The notes under the pieces: generated by a model
Databases searched by the model: none
What the model was told of the DNA's origin: nothing
The model's input: only the letters and a program-made list of their open reading frames with translations
Shown: positions 40,681-49,855 of the stretch, piece after piece
Layout: each line of letters begins with the position of its first letter
Numbering within the stretch: position 1 is the stretch's first letter
Translations under genes and position numbers: made by a program
NCBI GenBank assembly: GCA_027406905.1
Contig: DAHZHT010000001.1
Coordinates: forward strand, 248,001-312,000
Length of the DNA: 64,000 nucleotides
Direction: 5' to 3'
Source of the DNA: Elusimicrobiota bacterium
GTDB taxonomy: Bacteria > Elusimicrobiota > Elusimicrobia > UBA1565 > UBA9628

Positions 40681-41626
40681 CATATCCATTGGAGTCGATG
40701 TCGGCGGAACTTACACTAAAATCGCGATCTTAGGAAAAAATCAAAAAATCCTCGCGAAAAAACAAGTCCCCACGCAATCATCCTTAGGCCCCAGGGATTT
40801 TGTCTCCCGAATTTCAAGCGCCGTGATAGAGATGGAAAAACTCTTAAAGGCTCATGCCGATGGTTTTGGTCTTGCCTTGGCTGGCGCGGTCGATCCTGCG
40901 TCCGGGAAAATTTTGTTTGCCCCCAATTTAAAGGGTTGGCCGAATTTCGATTTTAAAAAGGCGTTTTCAAAAAAGATGGGCGCGCGGAAATTTGTCGTTG
41001 AAAATGACGCCAACGCCGCGGTCTGGGGCTGTTATGTCTTGGATTTCAAGAAAAAAGGGGAAAATTTTTTGGGGCTGACCTTGGGAACTGGAGTTGGCGG
41101 CGGCATTGTCTGTTACGGAAAACTTTACCGAGGATCTGCGGGAAGCGCGGGTGAAATTGGGCATATGAGAGTGGCCGTGGGCGGAGAACTGTGTCATTGC
41201 GGCAGCCGAGGGTGTCTTGAGGCTTACGCGGGGGGATACGGGATTATTAAAACCGCTCGCCGGATGCTTTCCGAGTCTCCGGATAAAGGGCGGATTCTCT
41301 CATCTCTCTGCGCTGATCCCAACGCCCTTGAGCCCAGGCATCTTAGCGAAGCCGCTCAGATGGGAGACGTTTTATCTCAAGAAGTCTGGGCGGTGACCGC
41401 GCGCTATTTAGCTGCGGGAATCGCGAGTCTAGTGATGATTTTTAATCCCGATGGAATTTCTCTTTTGGGCGGGGTTTCTGCGGCCGGCCGGCATTTGATG
41501 GATCCTCTTAAAAAAGAGCTTTCTCAAGAGCCGTTTAAATTGCCGTTTTTGCGCGCAAAAATCCGCATGACCGAAAACTCCGATTTCGGATGCATCGGGG
41601 CCGCTCTACTGGCCTTGGAAGGCTAG
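40667..41626 (+). CDS. ROK-family sugar kinase (glucokinase-like)
   Basis: A 319-residue ASKHA kinase. It has GVDVGGTYTKIAIL as phosphate loop, VENDANAAVWGCY with the catalytic Asp, LTLGTGVGGGIVCYGKLYRG, GEIGHMRV and the ROK zinc motif CHCGSRGCLEAYAG. Such enzymes phosphorylate glucose, N-acetylmannosamine or related sugars; substrate not decidable. No helix-turn-helix is present, so it is a kinase and not a ROK repressor. AGAGGA precedes the start inside folC. Confidence 0.9.
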   Translation: MGKNNISIGVDVGGTYTKIAILGKNQKILAKKQVPTQSSLGPRDFVSRISSAVIEMEKLLKAHADGFGLALAGAVDPASGKILFAPNLKGWPNFDFKKAFSKKMGARKFVVENDANAAVWGCYVLDFKKKGENFLGLTLGTGVGGGIVCYGKLYRGSAGSAGEIGHMRVAVGGELCHCGSRGCLEAYAGGYGIIKTARRMLSESPDKGRILSSLCADPNALEPRHLSEAAQMGDVLSQEVWAVTARYLAAGIASLVMIFNPDGISLLGGVSAAGRHLMDPLKKELSQEPFKLPFLRAKIRMTENSDFGCIGAALLALEG

Positions 41627-41630
41627 GGCT

Positions 41631-43991
41631 TTAAAGCCGGGTCATTGGGCGCTGCCTTTCTGGATACCATTCCGATTCCCAATCGGTTTGTTGCTGCTGA
41701 GCTTTACTGGTTGGCGGCCCGCCAGCCGGCAAGCGAAGGGTAACATTAAAAGAGACCTGTTTGACGTTTCCAGGGCGGAATAGAAATTGCGCGGTCCCAA
41801 TAAAATCATGCCAGAGTTTCACGACCGTCAGTTCTTTGTCATAGAGGGCAAATGACTGCATTTGTCCGACTCCGGCGTTGGTGACGGTTTGGGATCTGGT
41901 GATAAGAAAAACGTGCCAGGTCGAAGAGGCGGGGGCCCAGCCAAAATCAGTGTTGACGGTATAGGTCTGGGGACTCACTCCCGGAACGATTGGGGCATAT
42001 CCGGCCGATATCCCAAAATGAGTTCCTTTTTCCTGACCTTTCATGAGGTTGAGTTGAAAAGACTGTTCTCCGCCGTCGAATTGATAGGTGTTGGATTGCG
42101 TAATGTTGATTCCCGAGGATGTCACATAGGTGAGATTTTCAGCGATGGGTTGTATCCTCTGATTGAGGGGAATCGGTTGGTTTGTGACTTGCTGTTCATT
42201 ATAGCCAGAGGTAATTCGGAGCATCGAAGCAGGAGAAAAGGTATAGACGTCCTCGAGAGTCGCCATTTCGCTTTGAATTCCGTGGTCCGGAGCGCTGGAG
42301 TCAAGACCGAAGCCGTTCAGTTTGCTGCGCCCGGTCATACTCTGGATGACGTCGACATCTCCGACAATGGTGGGAAGACGCAGATCTCCGGAGGCGGAAT
42401 AATTGTTGATGAATACGTTGCTTGAAATGGCGGTAGGGTTGGTTGCGTAAGGGCTTAATGGATTGGTTTTGCTGTAATAAGCGCTTGAATATTGAAGCGT
42501 GGGGGTAAAATTAACTCCGCAGCCCATACGGTAAACATTGGAGCCTTGCCAGTTAATTCCGGCTGAATGTTGCAGGAAGGGTTGTCCCTGTTGAGTGGTA
42601 TTGTCTTCAAAGGCGCTAAAGGTGTTGATCAGGGGGTCGTGTTTGAATCTTAATGGCACGGTTTGAAAATCAAAGCGGGGCGCGCTCTCGGAATAAGTTT
42701 GAAACCCTCCCCCGTTGACCCCGTTGGGATTATAGGCGTTGTCTACCCGTGAATAGCTGACCCGAGCGAAATATTTGGCTTGACGATAGACCAAGGCCGA
42801 GCTATTGATGAGTTGGTTGGCGACGGGATAGAGATTGGAGCGGGCATAGTCATTGTTAAAGTTTTGGTCGGACTGGGCTTGAATGCGGGCCTGGAAAGAC
42901 AAGGAGCTGGTCAATTGATCGTATTCGTCTCCATAGACGCCCCATCTCTGGAGTCCGCTGGAGATGAGATTGCCGCCGACGGTTTTGGGCGGATTTTCGT
43001 GAATCGTATAGAAATAGAGGGAACCCCGTTGATTTTTGCTCTCGTGATGGTCTATCTCGCCTCCCATGCCGACGCCTTCGTTTGAATAGTAATCCAAGAA
43101 TTCCTTGGTCTGGAAGGTCTTACTCCAATCCTCTTCGGCCATGTTCTTCAAAAAATACCCGTTGCGATAGTCATATCCGGGGTCGGAGGTGATGTGAAAG
43201 GTCCCATTTTGCTTGTTTTTGGGAACCAGCGATTTATAAAAAAATGGCATGTAAAATAGGGGCGTTTTACCGAGGCAAAAGGTCGTGTTGTATCCCAATA
43301 GATATTTGTTTGGAACGACAAGAAGATGGCTTGAGTGAAAATGATAATCCGGATTGGGATACACGTTGCAACTGGTAAAATCAGCGTCTTGATAAACGGC
43401 TTTTTGCCCTGGTTTTAAAGTCGCGGTCGCCCCGTGGACTCGCCAATAGCCATATCCCGCTGAAGCGTGAATCAGGGTTCCGGTTTCGGTCGCGAAATCG
43501 TATTTCCCGGGATTTCCGCTGATTGCCGATCCGGAATCCTTGATGATGAGAAATCCTTTTGAAGTCCCGATATTGGTCTTCTGATTAATCCAAAGTTGGT
43601 CGGCTTTGATGGTTCGCGTAGATTGGTGGATGACGATATTGCCCTTCATATGGATTACGGGGCTTGAATAGTCCACCTCATCGGCTTCAAAAATCGTCAA
43701 GGTTTCATCGGTGGATATCTTGGGGGGAGCGGGGAGCGCATATCCCGTATCTGGTTGCGCCAAGATGGAGTCGGGGCGTATCGTGGAAGAAGATGTCTTT
43801 AAAGCGGTTTTTAGGCTCGAACTTGAAATAGTTACAGGCAAGGTCGTTGAGGAGGCGGATACCGCCGCGAATACTTTGGGAGTTCCTAAAAGAAGAATAG
43901 AAAAGATGAGGGAAATCACAGGAGAGGGGCTAATAAGGATGCCATCAACCAAGAAAGGCCGCTCCTTTCCGGCCTGTTTTCCATCCGTCAA
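41631..43991 (-). CDS. lptD: LPS-assembly protein LptD-like
   Basis: Outer-membrane translocon for lipopolysaccharide. Layout of up to 786 residues: signal peptide (hydrophobic VISLIFSILLLG, cut near VFA-AV), an OstA-like periplasmic jellyroll (MKGNIVIHQSTRTIKADQLW, GKYDFATETGTLIHASAG) and a long C-terminal barrel region with FTSCNVYPNPDYHFHSSHLL and TPLFYMPFFYKSLVPKNKQ. Both candidate starts are TTG: 43991 keeps basic residues before the hydrophobic part but has no ribosome binding site; 43952 has AAAGGAG nine bases upstream. Ends four bases from the convergent ROK gene. Confidence 0.85.
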   Translation of the reverse strand: MTDGKQAGKERPFLVDGILISPSPVISLIFSILLLGTPKVFAAVSASSTTLPVTISSSSLKTALKTSSSTIRPDSILAQPDTGYALPAPPKISTDETLTIFEADEVDYSSPVIHMKGNIVIHQSTRTIKADQLWINQKTNIGTSKGFLIIKDSGSAISGNPGKYDFATETGTLIHASAGYGYWRVHGATATLKPGQKAVYQDADFTSCNVYPNPDYHFHSSHLLVVPNKYLLGYNTTFCLGKTPLFYMPFFYKSLVPKNKQNGTFHITSDPGYDYRNGYFLKNMAEEDWSKTFQTKEFLDYYSNEGVGMGGEIDHHESKNQRGSLYFYTIHENPPKTVGGNLISSGLQRWGVYGDEYDQLTSSLSFQARIQAQSDQNFNNDYARSNLYPVANQLINSSALVYRQAKYFARVSYSRVDNAYNPNGVNGGGFQTYSESAPRFDFQTVPLRFKHDPLINTFSAFEDNTTQQGQPFLQHSAGINWQGSNVYRMGCGVNFTPTLQYSSAYYSKTNPLSPYATNPTAISSNVFINNYSASGDLRLPTIVGDVDVIQSMTGRSKLNGFGLDSSAPDHGIQSEMATLEDVYTFSPASMLRITSGYNEQQVTNQPIPLNQRIQPIAENLTYVTSSGINITQSNTYQFDGGEQSFQLNLMKGQEKGTHFGISAGYAPIVPGVSPQTYTVNTDFGWAPASSTWHVFLITRSQTVTNAGVGQMQSFALYDKELTVVKLWHDFIGTAQFLFRPGNVKQVSFNVTLRLPAGGPPTSKAQQQQTDWESEWYPERQRPMTRL

Positions 43992-44061
43992 TTAAACTAA
44001 ATTTTGACCGTCCCTTAAAACAGTCTATTTTTTGTATCATGGGAAAAAGGAGGATTCAAAC

Positions 44062-44649
44062 ATGGGAGATTCTTTAGTTCAAAAGCCGGCCCCTGATTTT
44101 AAGGCCATGGCCTTAACAGGGAAACTGTTTAAGGAAGTGAAATTGTCGGATTATAAAGGGAAGTGGCTCATTCTTTTCTTCTATCCGCTCGATTTTACTT
44201 TTGTCTGTCCTACCGAGATTACGGCCTTTAGCGACCGCGTGGAAGACTTTAAAAAGCTGGGATGCGAAATTCTTGGTTGCTCAATCGACAGCCAGTTTAC
44301 CCATCTTGCGTGGGTGAACACGGAAAGAAAAGACGGCGGTCTTGGAGAAATCAATTATCCGCTTTTGTCTGATATCCACAAGAAAATCGCCCAGGATTAT
44401 GGGGTTCTCAGCGAAGGCGGGGTGGCCTTGCGGGGGTTGTTTCTGATTAATCCGAAGGGAATGGTGGCCTATAGCGTGGTTCATGATTTGTCGGTTGGCC
44501 GCAGCGTGGATGAGACTCTTCGGGTCCTTAAGGCCTTCCAGCAAGTCGAGAAAACCGGCGAGGTTTGTCCGGCCAACTGGGACGACGGGAAAAAGACGAT
44601 GAAGGCTGATCCAGTCAAATCGAAGGAGTATTTCAAGGTCGCGGCGTAA
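44062..44649 (+). CDS. Typical 2-Cys peroxiredoxin (AhpC/Prx1)
   Basis: Reduces hydrogen peroxide and organic peroxides. The 195-residue protein has the peroxidatic cysteine in [14 protein letters not shown] (Cys49) and the resolving cysteine in GEVCPANW (about Cys169). The start at 44062 is chosen because AAAAAGGAGG lies eight bases upstream and the preceding frame is not conserved. A -10-like TATCAT sits at 44035-44040. An intrinsic terminator follows. The enzyme fits with MsrB-MsrA next door as an oxidative-stress pair. Confidence 0.95.
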   Translation: MGDSLVQKPAPDFKAMALTGKLFKEVKLSDYKGKWLILFFYPLDFTFVCPTEITAFSDRVEDFKKLGCEILGCSIDSQFTHLAWVNTERKDGGLGEINYPLLSDIHKKIAQDYGVLSEGGVALRGLFLINPKGMVAYSVVHDLSVGRSVDETLRVLKAFQQVEKTGEVCPANWDDGKKTMKADPVKSKEYFKVAA

Positions 44650-44663
44650 ACTTCCGCCATTTT

Positions 44664-44698
44664 AACGGCCCGCCTCAAATTCAAGGCGGGCCGTTTTA
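44664..44698. terminator. Bidirectional intrinsic terminator
   Basis: Stem CGGCCCGCCT (44666-44675) and AGGCGGGCCG (44684-44693) with an eight-base loop, followed by TTTTATT on the plus strand and preceded by A/T bases for the minus strand. Ends the peroxiredoxin transcript; the msr stop codon lies in its U tract. Confidence 0.9.
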
Positions 44699-45793
44699 TT
44701 GGGGGGTTAGAGATTTGGGATAATTTTTGACCGCTGGCCGCATGAAATGGCAGGTGTATCCATGGGGATGCTTGATGAGGTAGTCTTGATGGTAATCTTC
44801 CGCCCGCCAAAAAGGCCCGGCGGGAGCGATTTCAGTGGTTAAAGGCCGTGGCCACTGATGAGATTCCTCCACCTCTTTTTTCATTTTTTCAGCTATTTCG
44901 CGCTGTTTTTGGCTGTGATAGAAAATAGCGGAACGGTATTGAGTTCCGACGTCATTGCCCTGCTGATTGAGAGTCGTAGGGTCGTGCATTCGGAAGAAAT
45001 ATCCTAATAATTCGGAAAAGCTGATCCGATGGGGATCGAAAACGACACGGACCGTTTCCGCGTGTCCGGTTTTCCCGGTGTGGACTTCTTCATAATTGGC
45101 ATTGGGAGTATGTCCGCCTTCATAGCCGACTTCAGTTTTAACCACCCCGGGGATTTTCCGCAGAATTTCCTGCATGCCCCAGAAGCAGCCTCCAGCCAAA
45201 TCGACGGTTTCAAGAGAGTCTTTTTTTGAGACGGTCTTAGCGCTAATCGGCCAAAGCCCCGCTTCTTCAAAAGCCGGTAGATATTTTCCATATCCTTCTT
45301 TTTCCATGTTCGCGAGGGGGATAAAACGCAGAGAGGCAGAATTCATGCAATAGCGCAACCCGGAAGGGCCCGGCCCATCCGGAAACAGATGTCCTAGATG
45401 AGAATGAGCGCTCTGAGAAATAATTTCCGTTCGAGTCATCCCATGAGTGGTGTCCATTTTTTCAATGATATTTTTAGGCTCCAATGGCTTGGTGAAGCTG
45501 GGCCAACCCGTTCCGGAGTCATATTTGTCCAGAGAAGAAAATAGCGGGGCTCCGGAGACGATATCCACATAAATGCCGGGGGCGTGATTATCCCAGTATT
45601 TGTTGTGAAACGGGGGTTCTGTTTCGCATTGTTGGGTCACCGCGTATTCAAGCGGAGTGAGCTTTTTCTTCAGTTCTGCGTCCGAGGGTTTGTGATAGGA
45701 AGCCATGTTCTGGTTCTCCTGAGAAGAGGCTGTGGGCATCGCCGCGCCGATTATTGACAAGCTGATAAGGGCGGTGATGGCCGATTTCATCAA
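44696..45793 (-). CDS. msrBA: Exported MsrB-MsrA methionine sulfoxide reductase fusion
   Basis: Repairs both R- and S-methionine sulfoxide. The 365 residues start with a signal peptide ([19 protein letters not shown]), then MsrB (about 35-170) with catalytic cysteine in [11 protein letters not shown] and QQCETEPPF, then MsrA (about 195-350) with [16 protein letters not shown] and EDYHQDYL. The order is MsrB-MsrA, opposite to Neisseria PilB. The MsrB zinc cysteines are absent: the places of the two CxxC pairs read DIVSG and ISQSAHS. It overlaps the lipoprotein gene by four bases. Confidence 0.92.
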   Translation of the reverse strand: MMKSAITALISLSIIGAAMPTASSQENQNMASYHKPSDAELKKKLTPLEYAVTQQCETEPPFHNKYWDNHAPGIYVDIVSGAPLFSSLDKYDSGTGWPSFTKPLEPKNIIEKMDTTHGMTRTEIISQSAHSHLGHLFPDGPGPSGLRYCMNSASLRFIPLANMEKEGYGKYLPAFEEAGLWPISAKTVSKKDSLETVDLAGGCFWGMQEILRKIPGVVKTEVGYEGGHTPNANYEEVHTGKTGHAETVRVVFDPHRISFSELLGYFFRMHDPTTLNQQGNDVGTQYRSAIFYHSQKQREIAEKMKKEVEESHQWPRPLTTEIAPAGPFWRAEDYHQDYLIKHPHGYTCHFMRPAVKNYPKSLTPQ

Positions 45794-46545
45794 TAGTTAA
45801 AGAAGTTTTTCAGAACGTCAATAGCGTTTTGAGAATCCTCTTGGTCTGAAGTCTTGATTGTCACCGATGTTGAATTAACGCTAAAAGACGAATTTTCCTG
45901 GGATAAATGGATGACGAAGGCGGCATGATCCGCACCTTTCATCTTATCGGTCATATGGAAAAAGAGCATGCCGCCGGTCATTGTGCCAGTTTGAATGAGC
46001 GCTTTTTTAGGGAATGATTTATAAGTGAGGTCTCTTCCGAAGGGATCGTCTGCGGGAGTGGGTTGCTTAAATGGCGTGGGCAAAACCCAGATCATCGATC
46101 CCAGTCCCAAGGTCACGATGGTAAAGACGGTCAGAGCCGTATAATAAAGAGTTTTTTTGACGACGATATAAGGGTGCTTGCTTTGCCAGGCTACATCAAA
46201 GACCTCTTCCGGGGAAATGGGCTTATAAACGCGCCCACCGGCTTCAAAATAAAAAGAACCGGGAGTGGCTGAATAAATCTTTTTATCTTTGGAATCAATT
46301 GATATTAAGACGGGCAAAATGTCCTGCCGAATCAGGCCTTCCCGTGTGAAAAAGAAATGAACCAGTTTGGGCGAATCGAGAAAGACGATGCCGACTGAAA
46401 CCTTGGTGTTGGGAACTTGAACATGAATTGGCAAAAGCGAGGGGTCTTCCAGATAAAGAGGTTTGGGCGTGTAATAGGAGGCGCAACCGCTAAGCCATAG
46501 AGTCAAGAGACTCAAGGCGCCCCAGCGAATCTTTGGATATTTCAT
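45790..46545 (-). CDS. Putative lipoprotein of unknown function
   Basis: About 251 residues from the ATG at 46545. The signal is [20 protein letters not shown] followed by the lipobox cysteine (LSGC, Cys21). The rest has a strand-rich part ([20 protein letters not shown]), one central hydrophobic helix ([20 protein letters not shown]) and a second strand-rich part. No family recognised. TATGAT lies seven bases before the ATG and no ribosome binding site is present; a longer frame to 46623 exists but puts the lipobox too far from the start. It heads a two-gene unit with msrBA. Confidence 0.65.
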   Translation of the reverse strand: MKYPKIRWGALSLLTLWLSGCASYYTPKPLYLEDPSLLPIHVQVPNTKVSVGIVFLDSPKLVHFFFTREGLIRQDILPVLISIDSKDKKIYSATPGSFYFEAGGRVYKPISPEEVFDVAWQSKHPYIVVKKTLYYTALTVFTIVTLGLGSMIWVLPTPFKQPTPADDPFGRDLTYKSFPKKALIQTGTMTGGMLFFHMTDKMKGADHAAFVIHLSQENSSFSVNSTSVTIKTSDQEDSQNAIDVLKNFFNY

Positions 46546-46641
46546 AGGAATTATCATAGCAAAACTGGAAAATCGGCTTTTAAAGCGGTAGGATAGGGGT
46601 AGACTTTTAATCAAGAGGCCCATGGCCTTAAGGAGGACTTT

Positions 46642-47664
46642 ATGGCGATCAATATCGGGATTAACGGGTTTGGGAGAATTGGGCGTTTGGCGCTTCGCGC
46701 CGGAATTAACAATTCTGAATTAAATTTTGTCGCGGTCAACGATTTAACCGACGCTAAGACCTTGGCCCATCTTTTCAAATATGATTCGACTTTTGGAATT
46801 TACCGCGGAACTGTCGAAGCGCATGGAAACGATCTGAAGATCGATGGCCGGCTTATCAAAGTCGTCGCTGAAAAAGATCCCGCTAAACTTCCCTGGAAGG
46901 ACTTAGGCGTTGATTTGGTTATCGAGTCGACCGGGCGTTTTACCGAAGCTGAAAAAGCCAAAGCCCATATTTCCGCCGGGGCATCTAAGGTCATCATTTC
47001 CGCTCCCGCCAAGGGGGAAGACCTGACCCTGTGCATGGGAATTAACGAAAAACTCTATGATCCGGCCAAACATCATGTCATCTCCAACGCTTCCTGTACG
47101 ACCAACGCTTTAGCTCCCTTGGCCAAGGTGCTTGACGAGGCTTTTGGAATTAAATCGGGCATGATGACGACCATTCATTCCTACACCAATGATCAGGTGG
47201 TTTTAGATTTTCCGCATAAAGATTTGCGTCGCGCGCGGGCGGCGGCCCAGAGCATGATTCCCTCGACCACGGGAGCGGCTAAGGCCATTGGTTTGGTTTT
47301 GCCGAAACTCAAGGGAAAATTGACCGGTTTATCCATTCGCGTTCCGACTCCGGATGTTTCGATTGTCGATCTCACGGTTTTAACGGACAAACCCGTCTCA
47401 AAAGAAGAAGTCAATTCCGCCTTCAAAAGGGCTTCGGAAGAAGGAGATCTCAAGGGATATTTGTCTTATGCCGAGGTTCCGCTTGTCTCCAAGGACTTTA
47501 CCGGAAACCCTTCTAGCTGCATTTTCGACTCTCCATTAACCGATGTGGTAGATAAAAATCTCGTTAAAGTTTTTGGCTGGTATGACAATGAATGGGGCTA
47601 TTCCAACCGCGTCATTGATTTGGCGGTGTTTGTCGCCAGGAAAGGAATTCTCGCGAAAGTTTGA
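46642..47664 (+). CDS. gapA: Glyceraldehyde-3-phosphate dehydrogenase
   Basis: Glycolytic and gluconeogenic enzyme making 1,3-bisphosphoglycerate. The 340 residues have the NAD-binding start [16 protein letters not shown] and the catalytic [16 protein letters not shown] (Cys about 152), ending with [23 protein letters not shown] lies six bases before the ATG. The next genes are an arginase (10 bases on) and pgk. Confidence 0.96.
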   Translation: MAINIGINGFGRIGRLALRAGINNSELNFVAVNDLTDAKTLAHLFKYDSTFGIYRGTVEAHGNDLKIDGRLIKVVAEKDPAKLPWKDLGVDLVIESTGRFTEAEKAKAHISAGASKVIISAPAKGEDLTLCMGINEKLYDPAKHHVISNASCTTNALAPLAKVLDEAFGIKSGMMTTIHSYTNDQVVLDFPHKDLRRARAAAQSMIPSTTGAAKAIGLVLPKLKGKLTGLSIRVPTPDVSIVDLTVLTDKPVSKEEVNSAFKRASEEGDLKGYLSYAEVPLVSKDFTGNPSSCIFDSPLTDVVDKNLVKVFGWYDNEWGYSNRVIDLAVFVARKGILAKV

Positions 47665-47674
47665 TTTTTTGCAT

Positions 47675-48583
47675 ATGAATAAGCGGAGAGTCGTCGTTTT
47701 AGGCGCCCCTATGGACCTTGGCGCCAGCAAAGAGGGCGCTTCCGGGGGGCCTTCGGCCATTCGCCGCGCGGGGTTGATTCCGTCTCTTGAGAAAATCGGG
47801 CTCTCCATAGAAGATATCGGAGATATTTCCGTCCCCGAGCCGTCTCCTTACAAAAATAGGAAACTTAAAAATGCGCCGGCGATACTCAAGGTTTGCCGCG
47901 ATTTGGAAAAGCAGGTTCGTAAAGTCTCGGGGAAGGGGCATCTGCCTTTAACCTTGGGGGGAGATCATAGTTTAGCGATGGGAACGGTGTCCGGAGTCTC
48001 CGGGGCCTACCGCAAAAAAGGTTCTTCCATCGGTCTTTTGTGGGTGGATGCCCATGCCGACATCAATACGCCTAAAACCTCTCCTTCCGGCAATATTCAT
48101 GGAATGCCGGTCGCGCATCTCATCGGCATGGGACATGCGCCTTTTGTGCGTTTAGGCGGCTTTTCGCCCAAGGTGGATCCTAAACACGTGTGTCTGGTGG
48201 GAACCCGCACCGTCGATGCGAGCGAGGCTGATAATTTGCGGGAATCGGGGGTCAAGGTTTTCTCGATGCAGGATATCGACCGCATGGGGATGGCGCGGGT
48301 GATGGAGCAGGCGCTTTCAATTGTCAATAACGAGACCGCTGGGTTTCATCTCAGTTTTGATATCGACGCGGTTGATCCGCTTCAAGCTCCCGGGACCGGC
48401 ACGACCCAAAGAGGCGGGCTGACCTACCGCGAGTCTCATTTGATTATGGAAATGGCTTCCGAGTCCAAAAAACTTCTTGGGCTAGACATGGTTGAGATCA
48501 ACCCATTAGAAGATATTCAAAACTCGACAGCGGTCTTGGCGGTCGAACTTGTCAGTTCGGCGATGGGCAAAAAAATCTATTAA
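47675..48583 (+). CDS. rocF: Arginase
   Basis: Mn-dependent ureohydrolase of 302 residues. Metal ligands are in LTLGGDHSLAMGT, LLWVDAHADINTP and SFDIDAVDPLQAPG; the start RRVVVLGAPMDLGASKEGAS is arginase-like, not agmatinase-like, and the spacing of GNIHGMPVAHLIG also fits arginase. The ATG at 47675 is used because the frame before it lies inside gapA. Cleaves arginine to ornithine and urea. It sits between gapA and pgk, which is unusual, and no ribosome binding site is seen. Confidence 0.9.
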   Translation: MNKRRVVVLGAPMDLGASKEGASGGPSAIRRAGLIPSLEKIGLSIEDIGDISVPEPSPYKNRKLKNAPAILKVCRDLEKQVRKVSGKGHLPLTLGGDHSLAMGTVSGVSGAYRKKGSSIGLLWVDAHADINTPKTSPSGNIHGMPVAHLIGMGHAPFVRLGGFSPKVDPKHVCLVGTRTVDASEADNLRESGVKVFSMQDIDRMGMARVMEQALSIVNNETAGFHLSFDIDAVDPLQAPGTGTTQRGGLTYRESHLIMEMASESKKLLGLDMVEINPLEDIQNSTAVLAVELVSSAMGKKIY

Positions 48584-48605
48584 CTAAATGTCCCTGGGAG
48601 GGGAA

Positions 48606-49817
48606 ATGGAAGAAACTCAAAAGCCGGCCTTAAAGCTTAAGCGCTTACAAGAGATGCCCGTCCAAGGCAAAAGAGTTTTAGTTCGGGTGGATTTCAACGT
48701 TCCTATTAAAAACGGGGCTGTTTCAGATGAGAGTCGTTTGCGCGCGGCGCTTCCGACGCTTAAGCATTTAAGCCAATCCAATGCGAAAATTATTCTCATT
48801 TCCCATTTAGGCCGCCCCAAGGGAAAACCGGAAGAAAAATACAGCCTTAAACCCGTCGCGAAAGCCTTGGAAAAAATTATTGGAATGCCGGTCGCTTTCT
48901 TTCCGGAGTGCGTTGGCCCTGAGGCCAAAAAAGCGGCTTTAAGTCTCAAAGAGGGCGAAATTCTCTTGATGGAAAATCTCCGGTTTCATGCGGGCGAAGA
49001 GAAAAATGATTCTCTTTTCGCTCAAGATTTGGCGAGTCTGGGAGAAGTCTTTGTCGAAGACGCTTTTGGCGCTATTCACCGCGCGCACGCCTCGACAGTG
49101 GGAATTCCCAAAATACTTCCTTCTTGCGTCGGGTTTTTGGTGCAAAGGGAACTTGAGTTTTTAGACCGGGTAATTGGCAACCCGGCAAGGCCGTTTGTCG
49201 CGATTATCGGAGGGGCCAAGGTTTCCGATAAATTGGGGGTTCTAAACAAGCTGTTAGACCGCGTAGACACTCTTCTCATCGGCGGCGGCATGGCCTATAC
49301 ATTTTTGGCGGCGCAGGGAGTTTCAATTGGAAAATCTCTTCTTGAAAAAGAAAAAATCGCGGACGCTCAAGCGGTGATTGATAAATCTTACTCTAAAAAA
49401 GTCACCTGCCTTCTTCCGGCCGATCATTTGGCGGTTTTGGAGATTAAGCAGGGCGCTCAAGTTTCCGTCACGCAAGGGATGGCGATTCCGGAACAGCTGA
49501 TCGGCGCTGACATCGGCCCCCATACAATTGAGATTTTCCTGGAAGAAATTGAGAAAGCCAAAACTATTTTTTGGAACGGGCCGATGGGTGTTTTTGAAAT
49601 TCCTGAATTTTCCTCTGGCAGCCGCGCTATTGCGGAGGCGATGGCTAAGGCCGGAAAAAACGGCGCCGTGACTATCGTTGGGGGCGGAGACAGCCTCGCG
49701 GTTTTAAGCCAGAGTGGATTGTTCGAGCAGATGAGCCACTGTTCGACTGGCGGGGGAGCCAGCCTTGAACTTCTGGAAGGAAAGACTCTCCCAGGGCTTT
49801 CGGCTATTTCCTCATAA
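48606..49817 (+). CDS. pgk: Phosphoglycerate kinase
   Basis: Transfers phosphate from 1,3-bisphosphoglycerate to ADP. The 403 residues include KRVLVRVDFNVPIKNG, LISHLGRPKGK, RPFVAIIGGAKVSDKLGVLN, IFWNGPMGVFE and VGGGDSLAVL. The ATG at 48606 follows GGGAGGGG; an in-frame ATG at 48588 would add six residues. Together with gapA it forms the lower glycolysis module, with the arginase between them. Confidence 0.95.
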   Translation: MEETQKPALKLKRLQEMPVQGKRVLVRVDFNVPIKNGAVSDESRLRAALPTLKHLSQSNAKIILISHLGRPKGKPEEKYSLKPVAKALEKIIGMPVAFFPECVGPEAKKAALSLKEGEILLMENLRFHAGEEKNDSLFAQDLASLGEVFVEDAFGAIHRAHASTVGIPKILPSCVGFLVQRELEFLDRVIGNPARPFVAIIGGAKVSDKLGVLNKLLDRVDTLLIGGGMAYTFLAAQGVSIGKSLLEKEKIADAQAVIDKSYSKKVTCLLPADHLAVLEIKQGAQVSVTQGMAIPEQLIGADIGPHTIEIFLEEIEKAKTIFWNGPMGVFEIPEFSSGSRAIAEAMAKAGKNGAVTIVGGGDSLAVLSQSGLFEQMSHCSTGGGASLELLEGKTLPGLSAISS

Positions 49818-49855
49818 ATTAATTAGAGGCTGGTTTTGAGTTCGTTGTCGCATAA

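Noticed and set aside
42780-43085. Plus-strand open frames antisense to lptD
   Set aside because: They have no promoter, ribosome binding site or recognisable domain and mirror the codon pattern of lptD.
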